The notes under the pieces: generated by a model
The model's database searches: none
What the model was told of the DNA's origin: nothing
The model's input: only the letters and a program-made list of their open reading frames with translations
Shown: piece after piece, positions 9,671 through 19,458 of the stretch
Numbering within the stretch: the stretch's first letter is position 1
Layout of the letters: every line of letters begins with the position of its first letter
Assembly: GCA_945875845.1 (NCBI GenBank)
Contig: CAMCMB010000051.1
Span: 1 to 50,848, forward strand
Reading direction: 5' to 3'
Length of the DNA stretch: 50,848 nt
From: Pirellula staleyi DSM 6068
GTDB taxonomy: Bacteria > Planctomycetota > Planctomycetia > Pirellulales > Pirellulaceae
Position numbers and translations under genes: made by a program

Positions 9671-9985
9671 CTAGCTTCGAATCGTTTCGATCTTGATGCG
9701 GGTGTATTTTTGGCGGTGCCCCGTTCGCACTTCGTAGTTCTTGCGTCGGCGAAACTTTTGGATGTAAATCTTGTCGCCCTGCTCCAAACCGATCACGGAT
9801 GCGCTTACTTTGGCTCCAGAAACAGTTGGCTGGCCAAGCTGTAGACCTGCATCGCCACCGATTGCGAGAATGCGATCGAATTCGACCTTGTCGCCAGTCT
9901 CAGCCGTTTCTCGGTAGTCAATATCGAGCAATTGCCCCTCAACTACTTTAAACTGACGGCCACCATCACAAATAATCGCGTACAT
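9671..9985 (-). CDS. rplU: 50S ribosomal protein L21
   Basis: 104 residues, the usual L21 length. The sequence begins MYAIICDGGRQFKV and contains the typical C-terminal IYIQKFRRRKNYEVRTGHRQ rRNA-binding stretch. It binds 23S rRNA near L20. The ATG at 9985 fits family N-termini, and the frame extends seven codons upstream without support. It is the first gene of the minus-strand run and is divergent from the helicase gene, so the 176 bp between them should carry both promoters. The usual partner rpmA (L27) is not next to it. Confidence 0.97.
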   Translation of the reverse strand: MYAIICDGGRQFKVVEGQLLDIDYRETAETGDKVEFDRILAIGGDAGLQLGQPTVSGAKVSASVIGLEQGDKIYIQKFRRRKNYEVRTGHRQKYTRIKIETIRS

Positions 9986-10161
9986 AATGGATTCTGAAAC
10001 CAACAAATTGCATCACCGAAAAACGACAGCCCCGGACATTTCCGAAGGAACAAGTTTCCCAGAATATCAAGAAGTTCCGCTTTCGTCGAGTCCAAAGAAT
10101 CAGATTTCCAGCCTTCGAAAAAGGGCTTTTCCTGACCCGGTTGTCCACTACATTGGTTGGA

Positions 10162-12294
10162 ATGCCAGAACTGAATCCACCCCAGCAAAACGCAGTCGAT
10201 ACTCTTTCCGGCCCGCTGTTGGTTCTGGCTGGCGCTGGAACCGGCAAAACTCGGGTTGTGACGTTCCGCATTGCAAATCTTATTCGCAACGGAATACGGC
10301 CGGACCGAATCTTAGCCGTCACCTTCACCAATAAAGCATCCCAAGAGATGCAAGAGCGAATCAGCCATCAGCTCAAAATCCCAAAAAGGGTTCGACGCGG
10401 TCAACCCACCCCGCTCTGTCCCGCCGTTGGCACGTTTCATTCCCATTGCGTTCAAATTCTCAAGCGGCATGCCAATGTCCTCGGATACCCGGCGAAATTC
10501 ACGATCTACGATCGCAGTGACGCCGAAAGCGTCGCCCGAACCGTCCTGCGCGAAATTCGCGTCCACGACGAAATGCTCAAGCCAAGTGACTTCCTCAGTA
10601 TCGTCAGTCGCTGGAAGAATCTCGGCGTCCGGCCCGAACAAGCCGATGGCGTGGCGACCTCGGACAAAGAACACTTAGCCGCCAGCGCCTTCAAACGCTA
10701 TCAACGCTCGCTCAAGAACCAAGCGGCGTTTGATTTTGATGACCTCCTGGTTTGTGCGGAACAGCTTCTTAACGAAAACGAAAAAGTCCGCCTCGAGGAA
10801 TCTTCTCGCTACGATCACGTTCTGGTGGATGAATATCAAGACACAAATGGTTCCCAATATCGAATCATCCAAGCCCTGGCTATCGACCACCGCAATCTTT
10901 GCGTCGTAGGGGATGACGATCAATCCATCTACGGCTGGCGCGGTGCAGAGGTCCGCCACATCTTGAACTTCAAGAACGACTGGTCGGAAGCCAAAGTCGT
11001 TCGCCTCGAAGACAACTATCGTTCCACGGACGCAATTCTTCAAATGGCAAACCGTTTGATCATTTTCAACACCGAGCGGCATGACAAAGTCCTTCGAGCT
11101 GCACGCCCCAACGGACTCCAGCCTCGAATTCTCCAGTTTGCAGGCGAAGCCGAAGAGGCCAAAGGCGTCGTCGAAGAAATCGCAGCCCGACTCGCGCAAG
11201 ATCCCTCCACGAAAGCCGGCGACTTTGCCATTCTGTTTCGAACCAACGAGCAGCCTCGCCCTTTCGAAATGGAGTTGCGACGTTGCAAGTTGCCGTACGT
11301 CATTACGGGAAGCCAGTCCTTCTTCGATCGAAAAGAAGTGCGCGACATACTCGCCTACTTGAAATGGATCGAGACGCCCGAGGATGAGCTATCTCTGCTC
11401 CGAGTGATCAATGTACCCCCACGCGGCATGGGAGCCACAAGCATCGACAAACTTCTTAAGAAGGCCGTCTCAACGGGCACAAGTGTTTGGAAAATCATGC
11501 AGGATGAAAGCTTCACCAGAACACTGCCGACGGCCGCCCAACAAGGCATTCAAAAACTAAAATCAATTTTTCATGAATTCTCGAATAAGTTTCAAGGCAA
11601 GTCAACCGCCACAGCGAATGCGAATTCAAGCGCAGCACCCGCGCAACCCCATTCTTCATCACAGGAAATCGCGGACCGCGACGATGACAGCGACGAATCG
11701 GACATGCTCGAAGGCACTGGTAATCTCACCCAATCGGTTCGCGAATTGATCCATGGATTGCAGTATCGGGCCGAGATCAATCGCTTGTACCCCGATGCAG
11801 AGGAAGCCACCAACCGTATCGGGACGCTCGACGAAGTCATCAATGCCATTGCCGAGTACGAGCACGAGGCCAATGAACCTGACTTGGGCGATTTCCTTTC
11901 TAAGGTCATGTTGTCAGGCCGTGAATTTGGTTCTCCCAAAGAAAAACAAATGCAACGCCATTCGATCTCGCTCATGACATACCACAGCGCCAAAGGGCTG
12001 GAGTTTCCCTTTGTCTATATGGTCGGAATGGAAGAGGGGGTGTTGCCGCACCGCAGATCGCTCACCGATGGCGAAAACGGCGTCGATGAGGAGCGACGAC
12101 TGTGCTATGTGGGTGTGACCCGTGCGCAGGATGAGCTCTCAATGTCCTTGCCCATGTCGCGATTCAAATGGGGCAAGCCTCGGCCAACCTACCCCAGCCG
12201 ATTTCTGTACGAGGTCACCGGTCAAGCGGACAATCCGAATTGCAAGAATGCCATCCGCGAAGCAACCAAAGAAGCTAGGAAGTCGATGCGTTAG
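10162..12294 (+). CDS. uvrD: UvrD/PcrA/Rep superfamily I DNA helicase
   Basis: 710 residues. An ATP-dependent 3'-5' helicase of the UvrD/PcrA class for nucleotide excision and mismatch repair or replication restart. Motifs run in order: Q-motif LNPPQQNAV, Walker A AGAGTGKT, motif Ia TFTNKAS, motif II VDEYQDTN, motif III GDDDQSIYGWRGA, motif IV NYRST, motif V MTYHSAKGLEFP and motif VI EERRLCYVGVTRAQDEL. A low-complexity Ser/Ala/Asp insertion (about residues 490-520) sits in the 2B region. The frame opens at a TTG at 10141, but the ATG at 10162 (MPELNPPQQ) matches the family. UvrD and PcrA cannot be told apart here. Confidence 0.95.
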   Translation: MPELNPPQQNAVDTLSGPLLVLAGAGTGKTRVVTFRIANLIRNGIRPDRILAVTFTNKASQEMQERISHQLKIPKRVRRGQPTPLCPAVGTFHSHCVQILKRHANVLGYPAKFTIYDRSDAESVARTVLREIRVHDEMLKPSDFLSIVSRWKNLGVRPEQADGVATSDKEHLAASAFKRYQRSLKNQAAFDFDDLLVCAEQLLNENEKVRLEESSRYDHVLVDEYQDTNGSQYRIIQALAIDHRNLCVVGDDDQSIYGWRGAEVRHILNFKNDWSEAKVVRLEDNYRSTDAILQMANRLIIFNTERHDKVLRAARPNGLQPRILQFAGEAEEAKGVVEEIAARLAQDPSTKAGDFAILFRTNEQPRPFEMELRRCKLPYVITGSQSFFDRKEVRDILAYLKWIETPEDELSLLRVINVPPRGMGATSIDKLLKKAVSTGTSVWKIMQDESFTRTLPTAAQQGIQKLKSIFHEFSNKFQGKSTATANANSSAAPAQPHSSSQEIADRDDDSDESDMLEGTGNLTQSVRELIHGLQYRAEINRLYPDAEEATNRIGTLDEVINAIAEYEHEANEPDLGDFLSKVMLSGREFGSPKEKQMQRHSISLMTYHSAKGLEFPFVYMVGMEEGVLPHRRSLTDGENGVDEERRLCYVGVTRAQDELSMSLPMSRFKWGKPRPTYPSRFLYEVTGQADNPNCKNAIREATKEARKSMR

Positions 12295-13098
12295 CCGGCC
12301 CCTTCATGGCACGCAAAGCTCAAATCGCAAATCTGAAATCTGAAATCTCAACGCTCAAATCCCTATTCCCTAATCCCTAATCGTTGTTCCTGCCACACTC
12401 ATCCCTACGCTTCACAGAATCCCGTCAGAATGTTAAATATTGGTGAAAAATCGAACGATTGAGGGGCGCGTGAGCATGAAATGGGTCTTACTGTGCCATC
12501 CGAAGATTCTTTCTAAAGTAATCCCCCCATTTGAAACGAAACTAGGTGCAGGACGGCTTGATCTGCGCTGGACAACTCAAAAGAGTCAAGTTCAGTTTTT
12601 TGAAAAGTCGGCCGAGTTTGATTAGGGGGGAAATTGCTTGCTATCATTGCCTCACGGCTCTGATGCAGCTACCGATGTGCACTGGCTCTTGAGCTTGCTA
12701 AACATCGGTAGTCAACGCTGATTCTCCGCCCCCAGCCATTCTCGGCTGGTTCACCGAATTCGAATGCTTGGAGTGAGTAAATGCGTTCCGTCGTAGGGGT
12801 GCGGTTGCTCGCCAAAGACTCAAGCTGAGGGTTCGAGTCGGTTCAAATGCAGGAAAAGTACACAGCGAAAGATGCAGAAATGGAGTTTTGCAATTCGCAA
12901 CGTGAACTAGCTGTTTCAATGATGTTTATGCCCAGACCCAGTTGTCACCTGGCAGTGGTTCGATGGAAGATGGCCCGCAAAGGCTAACGAATTTCGATCG
13001 CGGCTAGGTACAGCAAGGGCAAATACCGTCATGGATTGATTACGCATTGTAGTCGATCCGGACTCATTCACTATTGGAAGGTAACGGAGACCAAAAAT
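12295..13098. other. 800-bp intergenic region without a supported gene
   Basis: Right after the helicase stop lies a short tandem-like stretch (12320-12382) of AAATCTG and CCCTAATC near-repeats. A 61-codon frame at 12440-12625 has no recognisable features and I do not call it. The stretch 12690-13090 has no open frame worth calling and no RNA family I recognise. Confidence 0.6.
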
Positions 13099-13671
13099 AT
13101 GAAGGTGTTCACCACAGGCCAGGTCGCGAAGATCTGCAAGGTGGCCCCGAGAACCGTAAGCAAATGGTTCGACTCCGGCCGACTCAAAGGTTACCGCATC
13201 CCCGGTTCACAAGACCGCCGCATTCCCCGCGAGTATCTGATCAAATTCCTCAAAGAACATGGTATGCCTTTGGGAGATTTGGAAGATGAGGCCATGGCCA
13301 AAGTCCTGATCGTTGCGCAAGATCAGGTCTTGATCGAAAACTTGAAGCGAGAGCTCCCGCAAGAACGAAGCTTCAAGGTGTCGGTTGCTGCAAGCGGTTT
13401 CGAGGCAGGAATTCAAGCGGAAAGTTTTCACCCAGATTGCATGATTGTCGACTTCTCAGTCGGCAAGTTAGAAGCATTGCAAATCTGCCAAAACCTACGC
13501 AAGAATGCTGACTTTTCCGAGATCATCTTGATCGCATTGCTACCAGACGACGGCAACGTAATGAGCTTCGATCGCTCGAGTATCAACGAGACGTTTAAGA
13601 AACCATTTGACGCCCGTCTTTTGGCTGAACGACTCCGCACGCTCATCGGAGCCAAGAAGGAATTGGTCTAA
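13099..13671 (+). CDS. HTH (MerR/excisionase-type) DNA-binding protein with receiver-like domain
   Basis: 190 residues. Residues 1-60 form a winged-helix DNA-binding domain of the MerR/excisionase type (FTTGQVAKICKVAPRTVSKW, then GRLKGYRIPGSQDRRIP). Residues from about 70 form a CheY-like fold (KVLIVAQDQ, then a phospho-acceptor-like Asp in CMIVDFSVG, and a KKPF motif). The acidic pair at the start of a true receiver is reduced to AQD, so phosphorylation is uncertain. The DNA-binding domain is at the N-terminus, the reverse of OmpR-type regulators. The ATG at 13099 follows GGAG; the frame is open to 13036. It is a stand-alone gene with its own terminator. The target is unknown. Confidence 0.8.
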   Translation: MKVFTTGQVAKICKVAPRTVSKWFDSGRLKGYRIPGSQDRRIPREYLIKFLKEHGMPLGDLEDEAMAKVLIVAQDQVLIENLKRELPQERSFKVSVAASGFEAGIQAESFHPDCMIVDFSVGKLEALQICQNLRKNADFSEIILIALLPDDGNVMSFDRSSINETFKKPFDARLLAERLRTLIGAKKELV

Positions 13672-13701
13672 CCACCAATCTCCCCTTCTCCAAAACGAAT
13701 C

Positions 13702-13734
13702 AACCTTTGCTGACAAAATCAGCAAAGGTTTTTT
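13702..13734 (+). terminator. Rho-independent terminator of the HTH-receiver gene
   Basis: A perfect 12-bp stem (AACCTTTGCTGA paired with TCAGCAAAGGTT) with a CAAAA loop is followed by TTTT, 30 bp after the stop codon. Confidence 0.9.
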
Positions 13735-13811
13735 CGTTTCCATCCCGGCAAATTCCCCTGCGTTGACGCAACAAGATCGAAACGCGATATTGAGCCGCTT
13801 TCGTCGAGCAG

Positions 13812-14087
13812 ACTAAGTTGCACGACGCTCCGCACTAAGTTGCACGACGCTCCGCGTCGTGATTCCTGCGTGATTCCTGCGTGATTCCTGCGTGATTGCT
13901 GCGTGATTGCTGCGTGATTGCTGCGTGATTCCTGCGTGATTCCTGCGTGATTCCTGCGTGATTGCTGCGTGATTGCTGCGTGATTGCTGCGTGATTGCTG
14001 CGTGATTGCTGCGTGATTGCTGCGTGATTGCTGCGTGATTGCTGCGTGATTGCTGCGTGATTGCTGCGACGCGGAGCGTCGCACAAC
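13812..14087. repeat. Inverted-repeat element enclosing a minisatellite
   Basis: The left arm (13839-13859) and right arm (14067-14087) are inverted copies over 21 bp with two mismatches, built on the core ACGCTCCGCGT. The left arm is preceded by a tandem copy, giving two 22-bp units at 13812-13833 and 13834-13855. The right arm runs into the stop codon of the glycosyltransferase gene. Confidence 0.85.
13861..14069. repeat. 11-bp tandem repeat, 19 units
   Basis: Nineteen head-to-tail copies of GATTSCTGCGT, where S is C or G. The variant order is CCC GGG CCC then ten G units. Because 11 is not a multiple of three, all minus-strand frames read through as 11-residue periodic peptides; these frames are not genes. 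Confidence 0.95.
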
Positions 14088-14830
14088 TAAGATCCACTCG
14101 CTCGTTTACTCGCTCGCTGCAACGATGCAACGCTATGAAGCGATGAAATCGTCGACCAAGCCTCTTTGAGCGATATCTTCGATTTGCCCTCGCGACGCTC
14201 GCTATAGGTAATCCCTACTTCGCTCAGACGAGCCCCTTGATCGAGGAGATGCCATAGCACTTCTTCCAAAAATCCGTAGCCAACTCCCGTCAAAGTGTCC
14301 AACTGCAGAGTCTTTAACTTTGCCACTCGGTAGAGACGAAATGCACTGCTGCAATCTCGAACTGTCCAGCCAATTAACCACGTGGCATATCGGTTCGCAC
14401 ATCTGCTTACGAAAACACGACGCCATGAACAACCTACCATGCCTCCGCCAGGCACATATCTCGATCCAATAACCACATCGGACTGCCGTTTCTTGGCCAA
14501 TAGATCCGGGATCGATTTAGGATCGTGACTCAAATCACCATCGAGGTTAAGCAACCACTCATAGCCATTCTCAATCGCGTAGTGCATACCCGCCCGAATG
14601 GCCGTCCCCAATCCCATTTTTCCACTTCGGTGTATGAGAAATACGGATGGATGCGATCGTTGATACTCCTCGACCCAATCGCTCGTGCCGTCGGGCGAAT
14701 TGTCATCCACGACTAGAATGTGCGCATTCGGTACGGCCGCATTGATCCGCTCAAACAAAGAAGGCAGATTGGCGCGTTCATTGTAGGTGCAGACCAACAC
14801 AAGCAACGAATTTGACAGCTCTTGGGTCAA
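14087..14830 (-). CDS. Polyprenol-phosphate mannosyltransferase-type GT2 glycosyltransferase
   Basis: 247 residues. A family 2 glycosyltransferase of the dolichol/polyprenol-phosphate mannose synthase type, which moves a sugar from a nucleotide donor to a lipid phosphate at the inner membrane face. Visible motifs are CTYNERANL, VDDNSPDGT, the metal-binding LDGDLSHDP and GSRYVPGG. It has no C-terminal transmembrane segments, as in the soluble DPM1-like type. The start is TTG at 14830, 26 bp after gyrA; no ATG precedes the first motif. The last codons (RASGS) lie at the edge of the inverted-repeat element, so the C-terminus may have been altered by its insertion. Confidence 0.88.
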   Translation of the reverse strand: MTQELSNSLLVLVCTYNERANLPSLFERINAAVPNAHILVVDDNSPDGTSDWVEEYQRSHPSVFLIHRSGKMGLGTAIRAGMHYAIENGYEWLLNLDGDLSHDPKSIPDLLAKKRQSDVVIGSRYVPGGGMVGCSWRRVFVSRCANRYATWLIGWTVRDCSSAFRLYRVAKLKTLQLDTLTGVGYGFLEEVLWHLLDQGARLSEVGITYSERREGKSKISLKEAWSTISSLHSVASLQRASKRASGS

Positions 14831-14856
14831 GACTGGGCTCTCAATCGTTTTCTCAA

Positions 14857-17724
14857 TCAGTCCTCGCTATCCGAGTCTACCTCGGAATCGGACTCATCGG
14901 AACGTGTCTCTCCAGAACTCGACTCCTCCGAGATGGCTTCCGATGGTTCGATGCTTGGTGGGGAGATAATTGCATTGGCGATTGCTGCCTCATCGATTTC
15001 ATCTGGAGGAACGCGAACGATCGCCGTGAGTGTATCCCCCTCATCGAGACTCATAATCCGCACCCCCTGGGTGTTGCGTCCGATGACACTGATATCCTTG
15101 GCAGCCACACGTTGGATCTTGCCACGAACGGTCATCATCATCAATTCGTCGCTATCGTCGACGGGTACGATACCCACGACCCGCCCGTTGCGCTTGGTCG
15201 TCTTGATGTCGATAACACCTTTGCCGCCGCGTCGCTGGGTTCGATATCGATTTGCGGAATTGAGATCTTCAACTTCGTCCTCTGCTTCTTCGACAACCTC
15301 TTCTTCGACCAGTATTTCCTCGCCGTTCTCATCGAGAAGCGGAGCCGCAACCTCACGGCCAGCCATCTCGTCACCTGGGCCGAATGTGGTTCGCTTGCCG
15401 TAGCCCAATTCGCATACTGTTAGCAGCGTTGCGGACGGTTCCGCTACAACCATCCCGACGAGCTCATCGCCCTTTCTGAGCGTGATGCCTTTGACGCCAG
15501 ACGTATTGCGGCCTGTGGAACGCGCGTTGCTTTCGGTGAATCGGATGGCCATTCCATTGGCAGTCGCCAAAACAATTTGATCGTTGGGTTTCAACACGAC
15601 AACATCCACGAGTTCATCGTCTTCACGCAACTTGATCGCGATAATGCCACCCTTCTTTGGACGACTGTATGCCTCAAGCTCGGTTTTCTTAACGACACCT
15701 TTCTTGGTGGCCATCATGAGGAAGTGACCGGGCAAATTGAAATCGCGAACGACGACGCAGTCACGGATTTTCTCATCAGGAGTCAAATTCAGTAAATTCA
15801 CGACAGCCCGCCCACGGCTTTCCCGACTCATTTGAGGGATTTCCCAAACCTTCTGCCAGTAGACTTTTCCTTGATTGGTGAAGAACAGCAGATACGCATG
15901 CGTACTGGCTACAAACAAATGCTCGACGGGATCTTCCTCTTCCGATCTTAGGCCCGCGATACCTTTACCGCCGCGTTTCTGGGCTCGATAGGTCGTTGCC
16001 GGAATGCGCTTGATGTAACCTTGATGCGAGATGGTGACGACCATCGTTTCTTCGGTGATCAAGTCCTCCATGTTATAGTTGCCAAGCTCTTCGCCATCGA
16101 TCACCGTTCGGCGGTCGTTGCCAAACCGCTTGGCGATGTCCTCTAGATCGGCTTTGATGATGGCAAAAATGTTGGCAGGATCGCCTAAGATGACTCGGTA
16201 CTTTTCAATCTCGGTCAAGATGGTTGCGTGCTCGTCGGTGAGCCTCTCTTGTTCGAGGCCCGCCAACTGGCCCAACGTCATCCGGAGGATCGAATCGGTC
16301 TGCACGCTCGTCAACGTGTAAACATCGCTCGAACCGCGTTCCAATTGAAAGTCGGCAAATCCTCGTTCGCCTAACGCTCGCTGCATCATCGAGGCAGGGC
16401 ATTCAACGCCCATCAATTTGACTTTTGCCTCAGCCTGGGTGCGGCTTTGCCGAATGAGCATGATGATCTTGTCGATGTCTGCCAAGGCCAACAGCAGACC
16501 TTCGACAACGTGCTTGCGCTTTCGTGCCGAAGCCAGCAGGAATTGGGTTCGGCGTCGAATCACGGTCACGCGATGCCGGATAAACTCCTGAATGAGTTCT
16601 TTGATGCTCAATTCGCGTGGCTTGCCATCCACCAACGCAAGCATGTTGATGGAAAACGACTCTTGCAAGGACGAAAACTGATAGAGCTGATTGAGAACAA
16701 TGTGCGGATCTGAATTCTGCTTGATCTCAATGACGATTCGAACGGGTTCCTTCAAATCGCTTTCATCGCGAATCGCCGAGATACCTTTGATCTTTTCACT
16801 TCGAACCAGATCCGCAATCCTTTCGATGACTCGATCGCGAAATTGCTGATAGGGAATCTCGCGAATAATCAGCCGAGCTTTTTTGCCTTCTTCGACATCG
16901 ACGCGAGCCCGCATAACAATGGTCGAACGGCCCGTGTTGTAACCCTGGCGAATCGCGTAGCGACCGCAGATGATTCCGCCGGTTGGGAAGTCGGGTCCCG
17001 GAATGATTTCATTGATTTCCGCGATGGAAACATCCGGGTCGTCAATGACTCGGATGATCGCCGCGCATACTTCGCGTAGATTGTGAGGCGGTATGCTTGT
17101 GGCCATACCGACCGCAATGCCAGTCGCACCGTTTACGAGCAAGTTCGGAAATTTCGACGGCAATACAACAGGCTCGGTGCGTCGCTCGTCGTAGGTTGGG
17201 ATAAAGTCGACGGTGTCGAGCCGGATGTCGTCGAGCATCATCGCCGCAGGAGCCGCCAGACGAGCTTCGGTATATCGCATGGCAGCCGCAGGTAGTCCGG
17301 CGATCGAGCCAAAGTTCCCTTGCTTGTCGATGAGCATATGCCGCATGTTCCACTCTTGAGCCATGCGGACGAGGGTCGGGTAAATGATGGCTTCGCCGTG
17401 AGGGTGGTAGTTACCCGACGTGTCGCCCGCGATCTTCGCGCACTTGACGCGAGCCGCACCCGGCGTGAGACTCAAATCGTTCATGGCGACCAGGATCCGT
17501 CGCTGGCTGGGCTTCAACCCATCGCGAACGTCCGGAAGAGCCCGACTGACAATAACGCTCATGGCGTATGTGAGATAACTATCTCGCAATTCGTCTTCGA
17601 TCGACTGATCGATCAGTCGCTCGCCGCCACCCCCAGACCCGCCACCCCCAGCAGATGGTAATGAGGCTGGATCATTGGATTCAGAATCATCATTGGGTGG
17701 GACGTTTGACACAGGAGCGGCCAT
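14857..17724 (-). CDS. gyrA: DNA gyrase subunit A
   Basis: 955 residues against about 875 in E. coli. The N-terminus has an extra Ser/Gly-rich leader (GGGGSGGGG near residue 30). The breakage-reunion domain has the catalytic Tyr151 in [10 protein letters not shown]. In the quinolone-determining loop [10 protein letters not shown], the residues aligned with E. coli Ser83 and Asp87 are Ala112 and Pro116. The C-terminal beta-pinwheel has the GyrA box in blade 1 as QKRGGKG and a second copy QRRGGKG further on, with an acidic insertion ([14 protein letters not shown]) before it. The tail is strongly acidic ([11 protein letters not shown]). gyrB is not in the window. It is upstream of the GT2 gene with a 26-bp gap. 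Confidence 0.97.
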   Translation of the reverse strand: MAAPVSNVPPNDDSESNDPASLPSAGGGGSGGGGERLIDQSIEDELRDSYLTYAMSVIVSRALPDVRDGLKPSQRRILVAMNDLSLTPGAARVKCAKIAGDTSGNYHPHGEAIIYPTLVRMAQEWNMRHMLIDKQGNFGSIAGLPAAAMRYTEARLAAPAAMMLDDIRLDTVDFIPTYDERRTEPVVLPSKFPNLLVNGATGIAVGMATSIPPHNLREVCAAIIRVIDDPDVSIAEINEIIPGPDFPTGGIICGRYAIRQGYNTGRSTIVMRARVDVEEGKKARLIIREIPYQQFRDRVIERIADLVRSEKIKGISAIRDESDLKEPVRIVIEIKQNSDPHIVLNQLYQFSSLQESFSINMLALVDGKPRELSIKELIQEFIRHRVTVIRRRTQFLLASARKRKHVVEGLLLALADIDKIIMLIRQSRTQAEAKVKLMGVECPASMMQRALGERGFADFQLERGSSDVYTLTSVQTDSILRMTLGQLAGLEQERLTDEHATILTEIEKYRVILGDPANIFAIIKADLEDIAKRFGNDRRTVIDGEELGNYNMEDLITEETMVVTISHQGYIKRIPATTYRAQKRGGKGIAGLRSEEEDPVEHLFVASTHAYLLFFTNQGKVYWQKVWEIPQMSRESRGRAVVNLLNLTPDEKIRDCVVVRDFNLPGHFLMMATKKGVVKKTELEAYSRPKKGGIIAIKLREDDELVDVVVLKPNDQIVLATANGMAIRFTESNARSTGRNTSGVKGITLRKGDELVGMVVAEPSATLLTVCELGYGKRTTFGPGDEMAGREVAAPLLDENGEEILVEEEVVEEAEDEVEDLNSANRYRTQRRGGKGVIDIKTTKRNGRVVGIVPVDDSDELMMMTVRGKIQRVAAKDISVIGRNTQGVRIMSLDEGDTLTAIVRVPPDEIDEAAIANAIISPPSIEPSEAISEESSSGETRSDESDSEVDSDSED

Positions 17725-18006
17725 TTCGACAAGGGGAACGGAACAGCGTTAAAACACCAATCCTGACGAATGCATTTCGTCAGTGTTTTTCCAGGGTTTT
17801 CCCGCGTTTTTCGATACGTAAAAATATACCAGAAACCAGCGTTTTCACAACATGCTCAGAAATTGATTCGAGATCGCAAAACAATTGAAATCGAGTGGTC
17901 TCGTGTGCCGAGCTGTCACCAAGGCGATGGTATTTGACCTTCACGCTAGGGCGAAGGCAACGATCCCCTGGGGTGAACCTCCCCGAGCCGGCCTAAAGCG
18001 CGCGAC

Positions 18007-19434
18007 TCAAACGTGCCGTTTTGGCTTGTAGATTTCGGTTGCTGTACCGAAGTGAACTTCGCCGGCGTTCATGAGCGTTTCACTCAATGTTGGATGCGGG
18101 TGGATCGATTCGGTTAGGTCGCGAACTTCGCAGCCCATCTCGATCGCCAAAACAGCCTCTGCGATCAATTCGCCCGCGCCCGAGCCTACGATTCCACAGC
18201 CAAGAACACGATGGGTTTCTGGGTCAACCAACCATTTCGTAAAGCCATCCGTTCGGCCAATCGCTTGCGCCCTCCCACTTGCGGCCCAAGGGTAAACCTC
18301 AATATCGACTTTGCGCCCTTCGCGTTTGGCTTGGTCGTCCGTTAACCCAGCCCAAGCAATTTCCGGATCGGTGAAGACCACAGCAGGGATTGCAACCTTG
18401 TCAAAGACAGCAGGTTTGCCCAAGATCACTTCAATCGCGACCTTGGCTTCGTGGCTGGCTTTATGGGCCAACATCGGATCTCCGGCCACATCGCCGATTG
18501 CAAAGATGTGCGGGTCGGCCGTTCGCTGTTGTTTGTCACAAACGATAAAGCCCTTTGGGTTGATTTGGGCTTTTGTGTTTTCAAGGCCGAGGCCTTGGCT
18601 CACAGGGCGTCTTCCAACGCTGACCAACACACGATCGAAGCGTTCGTGCCCAAACTTGCCCGGGCCTTCGAAAGTTACCTCGATCTGGTCGTCGATCTCG
18701 GCGATCGAACCCACTTTGGTATTCAAGAAAATGCGATTGTCAAAAAGTGCCTTAAGCCGATTGTGCAGTGGCTTAACCAAGTCCCGGTCAGCGCCTGGCA
18801 AGAGCCCATCGGTCCATTCGACAACGGATACCTTGGAGCCCAGGTTCGCGTACACGGTCCCCATTTCCAACCCGATGTATCCGCCGCCAATCACTAAGAG
18901 TTTCCCGGGGATATCGACCAAAGCTAACGCTCCAGTCGAGTCCATGACTCGCGATGAACCGATGTTGAACGACGGGGGCATCGCGGGGACGCTGCCCGTT
19001 GCAACAACGCAATAGTCGAACGTTACACGCCCACCTTCGGGAATCGACGCATCGTCCCCTTCGAGCAGCAAGGTTGTGGAATTCTCAAACTTGCCGCGAG
19101 CTTTGATGACTTTAACGTTTCGGCGCTTGGAAAGTTGAGCCAATCCGCCGGTTAAAGTATCGATCACTTTCTCTTTGCGAGCCCTGATTTTGTCGATGTC
19201 GATCTTGGGTGCTCCAAAATCGACGCCCCAATCGTGGCTCATCTCATGCACTTCACCAAGCACTTTTGCAACGTGCAGCAACGCCTTGGAAGGGATGCAG
19301 CCTCTCAGCAGGCAGGTTCCGCCGAGCCGGGAATCGGCTTCGACAATGATGACCTCTAAGCCTTCGTCGGCAGCCAAAAAGGCTGCCGCATAGCCGCCAG
19401 GTCCACCACCTAATACGACAACAGGAGCGTGCAT
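18007..19434 (-). CDS. lpdA: Dihydrolipoyl dehydrogenase (E3)
   Basis: 475 residues. An FAD enzyme that reoxidises dihydrolipoyl groups of 2-oxoacid dehydrogenase or glycine cleavage complexes with NAD+. It has the FAD-binding GGGPGGYAAAF, the redox disulfide Cys41/Cys46 in GGTCLLRGCIPSKAL, the NAD-binding VIGGGYIGLEMG, FAIGDVAGDPMLAHKA, and the catalytic base region HPHPTLSE. Length and motifs are normal. It lies 24 bp after rpsD, so the two are likely cotranscribed. The E1 and E2 genes are not nearby. Confidence 0.96.
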   Translation of the reverse strand: MHAPVVVLGGGPGGYAAAFLAADEGLEVIIVEADSRLGGTCLLRGCIPSKALLHVAKVLGEVHEMSHDWGVDFGAPKIDIDKIRARKEKVIDTLTGGLAQLSKRRNVKVIKARGKFENSTTLLLEGDDASIPEGGRVTFDYCVVATGSVPAMPPSFNIGSSRVMDSTGALALVDIPGKLLVIGGGYIGLEMGTVYANLGSKVSVVEWTDGLLPGADRDLVKPLHNRLKALFDNRIFLNTKVGSIAEIDDQIEVTFEGPGKFGHERFDRVLVSVGRRPVSQGLGLENTKAQINPKGFIVCDKQQRTADPHIFAIGDVAGDPMLAHKASHEAKVAIEVILGKPAVFDKVAIPAVVFTDPEIAWAGLTDDQAKREGRKVDIEVYPWAASGRAQAIGRTDGFTKWLVDPETHRVLGCGIVGSGAGELIAEAVLAIEMGCEVRDLTESIHPHPTLSETLMNAGEVHFGTATEIYKPKRHV

Positions 19435-19458
19435 GAGATGTAGATCAAGGTTGAGAAA

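Noticed and set aside
12440-12625. 61-codon frame after the helicase gene
   Set aside because: No recognisable domain, membrane segment or convincing ribosome-binding site.
12690-13090. A structured RNA such as tmRNA or RNase P RNA (GGTTCGAGTC motif near 12830)
   Set aside because: The T-loop-like motif stands alone; no acceptor stem or conserved RNase P or tmRNA core could be found.
13861-14069. Possible CRISPR array
   Set aside because: The units are 11 bp, contiguous and without spacers.
13719-14130. Three overlapping minus-strand frames reading NHAAITQQSR-type repeats
   Set aside because: They are open in all frames only because the 11-bp unit lacks stop codons; the periodic peptide is a by-product of the minisatellite.
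14812-15423. Long plus-strand frames opposite the gyrA 3' end
   Set aside because: Ser/Thr-rich translations that mirror the acidic GyrA tail; no start context or domains.
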